Source: Isoetes taiwanensis
Taxonomy: Eukaryota > Streptophyta > Lycopodiopsida > Isoetales > Isoetaceae
DNA length: 64,000 nt
NCBI GenBank assembly: GCA_021234155.1
Contig: JAJEKV010000045.1
Span: 10,362,631-10,426,630 of the forward strand
Direction: 5' to 3'
The notes below the pieces were generated by a model. It saw nothing but the letters and a program-made list of their open reading frames with translations. It was not told where the DNA came from and made no database searches. A program made the position numbers and the translations under genes. Positions 32,230 to 43,201 of the stretch are shown piece by piece; positions within the stretch are counted from its first letter, which is position 1; each line of letters begins with the position of its first letter.

Positions 32230-33804
32230 TCAAGAGATATCAAGTGTATTATCATCTAAATCCAAGGAGATGTAATCTTGAAACGGCAGCACATCAGCGT
32301 TCTCGGGAGCAATAAAAGCAGGCATCTCCTCTCTGTATTCCTCACTTTCCCCCTGCTCATCCTCCCCACTCTCCTCGTCCCCCACACTTCAGGGACATCC
32401 AATTCATCAAGCTCTCGCGGGGCAATGTAATCATCCCAAAATCTGCACCTCCTCTTACCCACACGCTCAACAGGAGCAGTTCCATCTGGAATACCATAGA
32501 GTATGCACCTCACATCCTTGATGAAAGCATGAGATGGATCCAGAGTGAGCCTCCATGATGCCTCTACTCTCTCACATCTTATATACGCAACATTGAGCGG
32601 CAGAACTCGTTCTCAACATCCCTGCAATCGTGTAACAAAGAGATGGGGTCCCCTGTTTGCGGCCATGATACAAAACGAAATGCTTAGCCCTCTACATCAG
32701 ATTCACATTGTCCAAAACCACGGTGTTCTTGATCTCGCCAGCGCTGTTAAGCGTACGGATTCTTCCCTCTTTCCATCTGCTCAGCACTCACTTCCTTTAT
32801 GTGGTAATGAACATGAAGCTTACCAACGTCTTTTAGACAATACCCAACCCTCCCTTCAAAGCAATGGAGACAGGTGTCTTTCAAAGCCTTACACATGATA
32901 ACACCACCATGTGGTCTGTGATTTCCCAATAAGCCAGTTTTTCATACGGGAATTGACAGACGTGGGTCTTGTCTTCATTCTCAAAGTGGCTTGCATATGT
33001 AAATGATCCAACTCATTCCCTCGCCCTCGTGCCACAATCCCAGCAATACAATGCTCGTCGAAGAATTTGCAAGTCCCAACGTACACAACCTCTGAAATAT
33101 CTGCACCTGCAACGCTCATTGTCATGCTCAAATCGGTGATCGTGGACTTCTCCGTATCTAGAACTACTCGCTTACCGCTCTGCCTCTGCTTTTTCATAGC
33201 ATCTTCAGGACAATCTCCCTCTACAGCCTCTCCTTCTGTTTCTCCATTTTAGCTCTCTTCCTATTTGCTCTTTCCTCCTCCTCCTGCTTCTTCTCTTCCT
33301 CTTTCAATTCAGCCTTCTCCTTCCTGTTCAATTCCTTCAACCATAACTGCCATTCCTTCTCCAAAGGATCCTTCCTTGGACGACCCTTCTTCCTGCCAGG
33401 CCTTGAAAAATCACGGCGACATCGGCAAAATTAACAAGCTCTCCGCCGGGAGGCACCTCACAAAATTCGGACTGCGGAAAAGCCCATGCATGAAATGCAA
33501 GCTGCTCTCTTACTGCTCTAACACAAGCAATGAAACTTCTCTCCAGAGGATGCCCTTCCTCATCCACGCAACCAAACACTACTGGATTTCTAGCTAGCCT
33601 ATGAAGCATCATCCTTGGAAGCTGAATCTCAATTACTTGAGGAGCCCGCCACTGAAGAAGCCATCTCCGCCATCGAACACCAACAAACATAGGAGAAAGA
33701 ACTAAAAGTGGCAGACCATGTGCACTCCCCAAACATCTCGGAACACCAGGATCACAGCCAAGATGACGACCACCTATACGGATCCGACAGGGAGAACCCA
33801 GCTA
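32230..33804 (-). pseudogene. HUH-endonuclease Rep gene, full-length copy in unit 1 (damaged)
   Basis: The only copy that keeps the 3' third. Reading the minus strand from 33804: an N-terminal region of unknown fold, an AT-hook/Lys-Glu-rich region, and the HUH domain (33197-32889, HLHMQ with its two His at 32997-33005). Next come the tyrosine motif GYCLKD at 32828-32845 followed by GKLHVHYHIKEVS, then a region that leaves the repeat at 32683. The 3' part includes DPSHAFIKDVRCILYG and RFWDDYIAPRELDELDVP. An acidic C-terminus ends LDLDDNTLDIS, stop at 32230. Such Reps nick one strand and attach through Tyr. It has a TAG at the CTG-GAG site near 33228 and several frame breaks. Confidence 0.62.
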
Positions 33805-34182
33805 ATTTTGGCCCGCTAACCTGCATGCGACCCGTTACAACAAGCGAAAGTAACAGGAAGGAAAAAAAGGCAAAAAAAGAAGGTCATTGATAAAAATAAA
33901 CAAAGGTCATTGATATAAAAATAAACCACGTGCCCTTTTACCAAATTTTTCTACCAAAACCAAAAGGGACCGGCCTCAGAAAAAACATTCGGAAACCTTA
34001 TAGTCCATGCTTCGATAGGTGTGATCCTCAACTTGGCACCTCTATGCACATATTCTGTATGTTAAGCAAACAAATATAGTGCCAAACACATGATATAGTG
34101 CCCTTCCATGGATTGGGCCACAGAAACTAGTTGTCTTACAGCATCCTTTTTATGGAGGGAAGGTTTTTGCAGCAAATAGCTG

Positions 34183-34491
34183 ATCAAAGATAACTGTAAA
34201 AAACTACAAAACTTCAAATGTGATTTTTAGGTGCTTACATCTGAAATATGATCTCTCGAGCAGGGAGATTGTGTATAACCATTCAATATCAAAGACAACT
34301 GTAAAAAACTACAAAACTTCAAATGTGATTTTTAGGTGCTTACATCTGAAATATGATCTCGGCGAGGAGATTGTGTATAACCATTTAATATCAAAGATAA
34401 GCGTAAAAACTACAAAACTTCAAATGTGATTTTTAGGTGCTTACATCTGAAATATGATCACTCTCGGCGGGAGATTGTGTACAACCATTCA
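34183..34491. repeat. iteron-like triple repeat, unit 1
   Basis: Three tandem copies of ~105 bp starting at 34183, 34288 and 34390, each containing CAAATGTGATTTTTAGGTGC and GGGAGATTGTGTATAACCA. They sit upstream of the Rep gene 5' end, where replication-initiator binding repeats might be expected. The short ORFs across them are only repeat translation. Confidence 0.85.
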
Positions 34492-35011
34492 CTTTCATTT
34501 ATATCTCATCAAATCCGCAAACGTGGCAAATGGCACCGTTCTTATATAAGAATGTCCGCATGGAGCAAATTCTGGCCTAAAAAATCCGCACGGAGGCCAA
34601 TTTTCTGTCGTGAAAACGGGGTTGTCCAATTTTCTGCTGACGTGGCATTCTTTTCTTGTTTTCTTTCTGTTTGCTTCGAGCTCCGGCTATGGCGTCGTGT
34701 TGGCGTCAGGCAGCTTGGTTATGGGCGGTTAATGTCGTTCTTGAGTTTTTTCCGGAACGGCCTTGGGCGTGGCATCATTTTGGTGTAGGTTTTACATGGA
34801 AGCCAGTGTTCTTGGAGGTCCTTGGACGACTATTTTAGAGTTCTTGGAGTTCTTTTGGAGTTCTTAGAGTTCTTGGAGGTTCTAGGAAGACTATTTTTTT
34901 GCCGTGGACTGATGCTTCGTTGCTAGGACGATTTTCTTGGTTAGATTTATGGTGTTTTCTTTGTTTGCATGTATTCATTGTATCTAATCGTGTGTTGTTC
35001 CTTTTATGCAG

Positions 35012-35142
35012 GTTCGGGAGATGTTCAGGGGGATGCAGAAGGCTTGGAGGCGAATCTTGGTTTTCCTTCTACACAGAGTCCCCGCTTTTTTGTAGCAGAG
35101 TCAGTTTTTGGGGTCTTTGCATCTATAACTGTTCCTGAGTAG
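35012..35142 (+). other. conserved short plus-strand exon, repeated in all units
   Basis: After a good acceptor (TTCCTTTTATGCAG) comes a 43-codon open stretch ending in TAG: SGDVQGDAEGLEANLGFPST, then a FFVAESVFGVFASITVPE end. Equivalent stretches are at 37661-37791, 40288-40418 and 42933-43063. In unit 2 two base changes leave this frame open but put a stop in the competing frame, mildly favouring this one. The upstream exon is uncertain, though a GT follows TTAGATTTATG about 90 bp earlier. Function unknown; it could be a second gene of the element or host sequence. Confidence 0.4.
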
Positions 35143-35304
35143 CTTAACAAGATGCATGTAGAGATTCCTAACAAGACAATCGTATGTTTTGTGAAGCTTG
35201 GACAGGATTTCGAAGACTTTTTATACTCTAATCAAGAATTTTGAAGCATCCCCAGTGTCTTTATTTTCTATGAAACTCGGTTAATAACCCTCTACATTAG
35301 CCCT

Positions 35305-36425
35305 CTACATTAGATTTACATTGTCCAAAACCACGGTGTTCTTGATCTCGCCAGTGCTGTAAAAAGCGTACGGATTCTTTCCTCTTTCCATCTGCTCAGC
35401 ACTCACTTCCTTTATGTGGTAATGAACATGAAGCTTACCAACATCTTTTAGACAATACCCAACCCTCCCTTCAAAGCAATGGAGACCGGTGTCCTTCAAA
35501 GCCTTACACATGATAACACCACCATGTGATCTGTGATCTGCCCAATAAGCCAGTTTTTCATACGGGAATTGACAGATGTGGGTGTTGTCTTCATTCTCAA
35601 AGTGGCTTGCATATGTAAATGATCCAACTCACTCCCTCGCCCTTGTGCCACAATCCCAGCAATACAATGCTCGTCGAAGAATTTGCAAGTTTCAACGTAC
35701 ACAACCTCTGAAATATCTGCACCTGCAACGCTCATTGTCATGCTCAAATCGGTGATCGTGGACTTCTCCGTATCTGAAACTATTCGCTTACCGCTCTGCC
35801 TCTGCTTTTTCATAGCATCTTCAGGACAACCTCCCTCTCCAGCCTCTCCTTCTGTTTCTCCATTTTATCTCTCTTCCTATTTGCTCTTTCCTCCTCCTTC
35901 TGCTTCTTCTCTTCCTCTTTCAATTCAGCCTTCTCCTTCCTGTTCAATTCCTTCAACCATAACTGCCATTCCTTCTCCAAAGGATCCTTCCTTGGACGAC
36001 CCTTCTTCCTGCCAGGCCTTGAGAAATCCCGAGCAGCATCAGCAAGAATTAACAAGCTCTCACTGCCAGGAGGCACCTCACAAAATTCAGACCTGCGGAA
36101 AAGCCCATCTGCATGAAATGCAAGCTGCTCTCTTACTGCTCTAACACAAGCAATGAAACTTCTCTCCAGAGGATGCCCTTCCTCATCCACGCAACTAAAC
36201 ACTACTGGATTTCTAGCTAGCCTATGAAGCATCATCCTTGGAAGCTGAATCTCAATTACTTGAGAAGCCCGCCACTGAAGAAGCCATCTCCGCCATCGAA
36301 CACCAACAAACATAGGTGAAAGAACTAAAAGTGGCAGGCCATGTGCACTCCCCAAACATCTCGGAACACCAGGATCACAGCCAAGATGACGACCACCTAT
36401 ACGGATCCGACAGGGAGAACCCAGC
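35305..36425 (-). pseudogene. HUH-endonuclease Rep gene, unit 2 copy (3'-truncated)
   Basis: The best-preserved copy, in three pieces that follow one another. An N-terminal 181-codon stretch (36355-35810) has GRKKGRPRK (AT-hook) and a KEKAELKEEEKKQKEEERAN coiled region. The HUH piece (35813-35496) has FFDEHCIAGIVAQGRG and then HLHMQATLRMKT. The tyrosine piece (35511-35305) has GYCLKDVGKLHVHYHIKEVS. The first break is an ATGA overlap, the second a frame change before CKALKD. Both breaks recur in every unit. The copy stops at the unit junction and lacks the acidic C-terminus of unit 1. The possible upstream splice acceptor is at 36425. Confidence 0.65.
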
Positions 36426-36834
36426 TAATTTCGGCCCGCTAACCTGCATGCGGGCCGTTACAACAAGCGAAAATAGGAGAAAAAAAAGGCAAAAAAAAGA
36501 AGGTCATTGATAAAAATAAACAAAGGTCATTGATATAAAAATAAACCACGTGCCCTTTTACCAAATTTTTCTACCAAAACCAAAAGGGACCGGCCTCAGA
36601 AAAAACATTCGAAAACCTTATGGTCCATGCTTCGATAGGTGTGATCCTCAACTTGGCACCTCTATGCACATATTCTGTATGTTAAGCAAACAAATATAGT
36701 GCCGAACACATGATATAGTGCCCTTCCATGGATTGGGCCACAGAAACTAGTTGTCTTGCAGCATCCTTTTTATGGGGGGAAGGTGATTCACATACTGGAC
36801 AACAGAAACTAGCTATTTTTGCAGCAAATAGCTG

Positions 36835-37145
36835 ATCAAAGATAACTGTAAAAAATTACAAAACTTCAAATGTGATTTTTAGGTGCTTACATCTGAAATA
36901 TGATCTCTCGAGCAGGGAGATTGTGTATAACCATTCAATATCAAAGACAACTGTAAAAAACTACAAAACTTCAAATGTGATTTTTAGGTGCTTACATCTG
37001 AAATATGATCTCTCGAGCAGGGAGATTGTGTATAACCATTTAATATCAAAGATAACTGTAAAAAACTACAAAACTTCAAATGTGATTTTTAGGTGCTTAC
37101 ATCTGAAATATGATCGCTCGAGCAGGGAGATTGTGTACAACCATT
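36835..37145. repeat. iteron-like triple repeat, unit 2
   Basis: Three copies starting at 36835, 36940 and 37045, an exact 105-bp period. This is the cleanest version of the repeat in the array. Confidence 0.9.
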
Positions 37146-37959
37146 CACTTTCATTTATATCTCATCAAATCCGCAAACGTGGCAAATGGCACCGTTCTTA
37201 TATAAGAATGTCCGCATGGAGCAAATTCTGGCCTAAAAAATCCGCACGGAGGCCAATTTTCTGTCGTGAAAACGGGGGTGTCCAATTTTCTGCTGACGTG
37301 GCATTCTTTTCTTGTTTTCTTTCTGTTTGCTTCGAGCTCCGGCTATGGCGTCGTGTTGGCGTCAGGCAGCTTGGTTATGGCGGTTGTGTCGTTCTTGAGC
37401 TTTTCTGAGGCGCCTTGGGCGTGGCATCATTTTGGTGTAGGTTTTACATGGAAGCCAGTGTTCTTGGAGGTCCTTGGACGACTATTTTAGAGTTCTTGGA
37501 GTTCTTTTGGAGTTCTTAGAGTTCTTGGAGGTTCTAGGAAGACTATTTTTTTGCCGTGGGTGATGCCGTTGCTAGGGCGATTTTCTTGGTTAGATTTATG
37601 GTGTTTTCTTTGTTTGCATGTATTCATTGTATCTAATCGTGTGTTGTTCCTTTTATGCAGGTTCGGGAGATGTTCAGGGGGATGCAGAAGGCTTGGAGGC
37701 GAATCTTGGTTTTCCTTCTACACATAGTCCCCGCTTTTTTGTAGCAGAGTTAGTTTTTGGGGTCTTTGCATCTATAACTGTTCCTGAGTAGCTTAACAAG
37801 ATGCATGTAGAGATTCCTAACAAGACAATCGTATGTTTTGTGAAGCTTGGACAGGATTTCGAAGACTTTTTATACTCTAATCAAGAATTTTGAAGCATCC
37901 CCAGTGTCTTTATTTTCTATGAAACTCGGTTAATAACCCTCTACATTAGCCCTCTACAT

Positions 37960-39075
37960 TAGATTTACATTGTCCAAAACCACGGTGTTCTTGATCACCG
38001 CTTGATCTTTGTAAAAGCGTCTGGATTCTTTCCTCTTTCCATCTGCTCAGCACTCACTTCCTTTATGTGGTAATGAACATGAAGCTTACCAACATCTTTT
38101 AGACAATACCCAACCCTCCCTTCAAAGCAATGGAGACCGGTGTCCTTCAAAGCCTTACACATGATAACACCACCATGTGATCTGTGATCTGCCCAATAAG
38201 CCAGTTTTTCATACGGGAATTGACAGATGTGGGTGTTGTCTTCATTCTCAAAGTGGCTTGCATATGTAAATGATCCAACTCACTCCCTCGCCCTTGTGCC
38301 ACAATCCCAGCAATACAATGCTCGTCGAAGAATTTGCAAGTTTCAACGTACACAACCTCTGAAATATCTGCACCTGCAACGCTCATTGTCATGCTCAAAT
38401 CGGTGATCGTGGACTTCTCCGTATCTGAAACTATTCGCTTACCGCTCTGCCTCTGCTTTTTCATAGCATCTTCAGGACAACCTCCCTCTCCAGCCTCTCC
38501 TTCTGTTTCTCCATTTTATCTCTCTTCCTATTTGCTCTTTCCTCCTCCTTCTGCTTCTTCTCTTCCTCTTTCAATTCAGCCTTCTCCTTCCTGTTCAATT
38601 CCTTCAACCATAACTGCCATTCCTTCTCCAAAGGATCCTTCCTTGGACGACCCTTCTTCCTGCCAGGCCTTGAGAAATCCCGAGCAGCATCAGCAAGAAT
38701 TAACAAGCTCTCACTGCCAGGAGGCACCTCACAAAATTCAGACCTGTGGATCAGCCCATCTGCATGAAATGCAAGCTGCTCTCTTACTGCTCTAACACAA
38801 GCAATGAAACTTCTCTCTAGAGGATGCCCTTCCTCATCCACGCAACTAAACACTACTGGATTTCTAGCTAGCCTATGAAGCATCATCCTTGGAAGCTGAA
38901 TCTCAATTACTTGAGAAGCCCGCCACTGAAGAAGCCATCTCCGCCATCGAACACCAACAAACATAGGTGAAAGAACTAAAAGTGGCAGGCCATGTGCACT
39001 CCCCAAACATCTGGAACACGGGATCGGCCAAGATGGCGACCACCTATCACGGATCCGGCCGCGGGGAGAACCCGG
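37960..39075 (-). pseudogene. HUH-endonuclease Rep gene, unit 3 copy (3'-truncated)
   Basis: Nearly identical to unit 2. N-terminal stretch 39006-38461, HUH stretch 38464-38147 with the H-L-H codons at 38264-38272, and the tyrosine motif at about 38093-38111. A short corrupted patch near 37995-38020 disturbs the end. Just upstream, 39010-39480 is dense with small differences from units 2 and 4. Confidence 0.62.
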
Positions 39076-39484
39076 CTAATTTCGGCCCGCTAGCACGCAT
39101 GCGGGCGTTACAACTAGCGAAAGTAGCGGGGGAAGAAAAAAAGGCAAAAAGAAGGTCATTGATAAAAATAAACAAAGGTCATTGATATAAAATAAACCCG
39201 TGCCCTTTTACCAAATTTTTCTACCAAAACCAAAGGGACCAGGCCTCGGAAAAAAACATTCGAAAACCTTATGGTCCATGCCGATAGGTGTGATCCTCAA
39301 CTTGGCACCTCTATGCACATATTACGTATGTTAAGCAAACAAATATAGTGCGAACACATGATATAGTGCCCTTCCATGGATTAGACCCGCGAAACTAGTT
39401 GTCTTGCGGCATCCTTTTTATGGGGGAAGGTGATTCACATCTTGGACAACGAGAAACTAGCTATTTTTTGCAGCAAATAGGCTG

Positions 39485-39795
39485 ATCAAAGATCTTGTAA
39501 AAATTACAAAACTTCAAATGTGATTTTTAGGTGCTTACATCTGAAATATGATCTCTCGGCGAGGGGGATTGTGTATAACTATTCAATATCAAAGATAAGC
39601 TGTAAAAAACTACAAAACTTCAAATGTGATTTTTAGGTGCTTACATCACGAAAATATGATCTCGGCGGGGAGATTGTGTATAACCATTTAATATCAAAGA
39701 TAAGTGTAAAAAACTACAAAACTTCAAATGTGATTTTTAGGTGCTTACATCTGAAATATGATCGCTCGAGCAGGGAGATTGTGTACAACCATTCA
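39485..39795. repeat. iteron-like triple repeat, unit 3
   Basis: Three copies as in unit 2, but with differences concentrated where unit 2 has CTG or CAG. For example CATCTGAAAT reads CATCACGAAAAT, and GAGCAGGGAG reads GGCGGGGAG. Confidence 0.85.
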
Positions 39796-40572
39796 CTTTC
39801 ATTTATATCTCATCAAATCCGCAAACGTGGCAAATGGCAGATTACGTATATAAGAATGTCGCATGGAGCAAATTACGGCCTAAAAAATCCGGAGGCCAAT
39901 TTTCGGCGAATTTGCATTCTGCTGGACATTGGTGTAACGTGAAAATTCTTTCTGTTTGCTTCGAGCTTCGGCTATGGCGTCGTTGGCGTCAGGCAGCTTG
40001 GTTATGGCGGTTGTGTCGTTCTTGAGCTTTTACGGCGCCAGGCGTGGCATCATTTTGGTGTAGGTTTTACATGGAAGCCCGGTGTTCTTGGAGGTCCTCG
40101 GACTGACTATTTTAGAGTTCTTGGGTTCTTTTGGAGTTCTTAGAGTTCTTGGAGGTTCTAGGAAGACTATTTTTTTGCCGTGGAATGATGCTTCGTTGCT
40201 AGGACGATTTTCTTGGTTAGATTTATGGTGTTTTCTTTGTTTGCATGTATTCATTGTATCTAATCGTGTGTTGTTCCTTTTATGCAGGTTCGGGAGATGT
40301 TCAGGGGGATGCAGAAGGCTTGGAGGCGAATCTTGGTTTTCCTTCTACACAGAGTCCCCGCTTTTTTGTAGCAGAGTCAGTTTTTGGGGTCTTTGCATCT
40401 ATAACTGTTCCTGAGTAGCTTAACAAGATGCATGTAGAGATTCCTAACAAGACAATCGTATGTTTTGTGAAGCTTGGACAGGATTTCGAAGACTTTTTAT
40501 ACTCTAATCAGGAATTTCGAAGCATCCCCAGTGTCTTTATTTTCTATGAAACTCGGTTAATAACCCTCTACA

Positions 40573-41708
40573 TTAGCCCTCTACATTAGATTTACATTGT
40601 CCAAAACCACGGTGTTCTTGATCTCGCCAGCGCTGTAAAAAGCGTACGGATTCTTTCCTCTTTCCATACCTTTCGGCACTCACTTCCTTTATGTGGTAAT
40701 GAACATGAAGCTTACCAACATCTTTTAGACAATACCCAACCCTCCCTTCAAAGCAATGGAGACCGGTGTCCTTCAAAGCCTTACACATGATAACACCACC
40801 ATGTGATATGTGATCTGCCCAATAAGCCAGTTTTTCATACGGGAATTGACAGATGTGGGTGTTGTCTTCATTCTCAAAGTGGCTTGCATATGTAAATGAT
40901 CCAACTCACTCCCTCGCCCTTGTGCCACAATCCCAGCAATACAATGCTCGTCGAAGAATTTGCAAGTTTCAACGTACACAACCTCTGAAATATCTGCACC
41001 TGCAACGCTCATTGTCATGCTCAAATCGGTGATCGTGGACTTCTCCGTTATCGAAACTATTAAACTTACGCTCACGCCTCTGCTTTTTCATAGCATCTTC
41101 AGGACAACCTCCCTCTCCAGCCTCTCCTTCTGTTTCTCCATTTTATCTCTCTTCCTATTTGCTCTTTCCTCCTCCTTCTGCTTCTTCTCTTCCTCTTTCA
41201 ATTCAGCCTTCTCCTTCCTGTTCAATTCCTTCAACCATAACTGCCATTCCTTCTCCAAAGGATCCTTCCTTGGACGACCCTTCTTCCTGCCAGGCCTTGA
41301 GAAATCCCGAGCAGCATCAGCAAGAATTAACAAGCTCTCACTGCCAGGAGGCACCTCACAAAATTCAGACCTGTGGAACAGCCCATCTGCATGAAATGCA
41401 AGCTGCTCTCTTACTGCTCTAACACAAGCAATGAAACTTCTCTCCAGAGGATGCCCTTCCTCATCCACGCAACTAAACACTACTGGATTTCTAGCTAGCC
41501 TATGAAGCATCATCCTTGGAAGCTGAATCTCAATTACTTGAGAAGCCCGGCCAGCGGAAGAAGCCATCTCAGCCATCGAACACCAACAAACATAGGTGAA
41601 AAGAACTAAAAGTGGCGGGGCCATGTGCACTCCCCAAACATCTCGGAACACCAGGATCACAGCCAAGATGACGACCACCTATACGGATCCGACAGGGAGA
41701 ACCCAGCT
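40573..41708 (-). pseudogene. HUH-endonuclease Rep gene, unit 4 copy (3'-truncated)
   Basis: N-terminal stretch 41678-41088 (frame altered in its first third by small changes near 41550-41620). HUH stretch 41075-40773 with the H-L-H codons at 40890-40898. Tyrosine motif at 40730-40747. The first ~12 codons of the HUH stretch are altered near 41050-41085. Otherwise it is the same protein as in units 2 and 3. Confidence 0.62.
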
Positions 41709-42119
41709 AATTTCGGCCCGCTAACCTGCATGCGGGCCGTTACAACAAGCGAAAGTAACAGGAAGAAAAAAAGGCAAAAAAAAGAAGGTCATTGATAAAA
41801 ATAAACAAAGGTCATTGATATAAAAATAAACCACGTGCCCTTTTACCAAATTTTTCTACCAAAACCAAAAGGGACCGGCCTCAGAAAAAACATTCGAAAA
41901 CCTTATGGTCCATGCTTCGATAGGTGTGATCCTCAACTTGGCACCTCTATGCACATATTCTGTATGTTAAGCAAACAAATATAGTGCCGAACACATGATA
42001 TAGTGCCCTTCCATGGATTGGGCCACAGAAACTAGTTGTCTTGCAGCATCCTTTTTATGGGGGGAAGGTGATTCACATACTGGACAACAGAAACTAGCTA
42101 TTTTTGCAGCAAATAGCTG

Positions 42120-42430
42120 ATCAAAGATAACTGTAAAAAACTACAAAACTTCAAATGTGATTTTTAGGTGCTTACATCTGAAATATGATCTCTCGAGCAG
42201 GGAGATTGTGTATAACCATTTAATATCAAAGATAACTGTAAAAAACTACAAAACTTCAAATGTGATTTTTAGGTGCTTACATCTGAAATATGATCTCGGC
42301 GGGGGAGATTGTGTATAACCATTTAATATCAAAGATAAGCGTAAAAACTACAAAACTTCAAATGTGATTTTTAGGTGCTTACATCGAAATATGATAAATT
42401 TCGGCGGGGAGATTATGTACAACCATTCAC
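42120..42430. repeat. iteron-like triple repeat, unit 4
   Basis: Three ~105-bp copies. The first is clean; the second and third show the same CTG/CAG-centred alterations as unit 3. The TATATAAG palindrome follows at about 42480. Confidence 0.85.
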
Positions 42431-43201
42431 TTTCATTTATATCTCATCAAATCCGCAAACGTGGCAAATGGCACCGTTCTGTATATAAGAATGTCCGCAT
42501 GGAGCAAATTCTGGCCTAAAAAATCCGCGCGGAGGCCAATTTTCTGGCCGGAATTTGCGACACGCGGACATTGGTGTAACGTGAAAATTCTTTCTGTTTG
42601 CTTCGAGCTTCGGCTATGGCGTCGTTGGCGTCAGGCAGCTTGGTTATGGCGGTTGTGTCGTTCTTGAGCTTTTCTGAGGCGCCTTGGGCGTGGCATCATT
42701 TTGGTGTAGGTTTTACATGGAAGCCAGTGTTCTTGGAGGTCCTGGGACGACTATTTTAGAGTTCTTGGAGTTCTTTTGGAGTTCTTAGAGTTCTTGGAGG
42801 TTCTAGGAAGACTATTTTTTTGCCGTGGACTGATGCTTCGTTGCTAGGACGATTTTCTTGGTTAGATTTATGGTGTTTTCTTTGTTTGCATGTATTCATT
42901 GTATCTAATCGTGTGTTGTTCCTTTTATGCAGGTTCGGGAGATGTTCAGGGGGATGCAGAAGGCTTGGAGGCGAATCTTGGTTTTCCTTCTACACAGAGT
43001 CCCCGCTTTTTTGTAGCAGAGTCAGTTTTTGGGGTCTTTGCATCTATAACTGTTCCTGAGTAGCTTAACAAGATGCATGTAGAGATTCCTAACAAGACAA
43101 TCGTATGTTTTGTGAAGCTTGGACAGGATTTCGAAGACTTTTTATACTCTAATCAGGAATTTCGAAGCATCCCCAGTGTCTTTATTTTCTATGAAACTCG
43201 G

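Larger units (their letters stand above)
32683..43201. repeat. tandem array, four units of ~2.64 kb
   Basis: Head-to-tail units at 32683-35280, 35281-37929, 37930-40556 and 40557-43201. Each holds, from left to right, a 3'-truncated Rep gene (minus strand), three ~105-bp iterons, a TATATAA-containing palindrome and a short plus-strand exon. Junctions share ACTCGGTTAATAACCCTCTA. Unit 1 continues leftward into unique Rep sequence and unit 4 continues rightward into other unique sequence, so the array grew inside one element. Units 1 and 2 share one version of the segment after the TATA palindrome, and units 3 and 4 another. Confidence 0.93.

Noticed and set aside
35810-35813. Short intron joining the two Rep frames
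   Set aside because: The only GT-AG pairs nearby would give introns of about 20-30 bases, too short for plant splicing.
32230-43201. Helitron
   Set aside because: A HUH-type Rep is present, but no Pif1-type helicase motifs are seen in any unit and the tyrosine motif has a single Tyr with Lys (GYCLKD), so a Helitron label is not justified.
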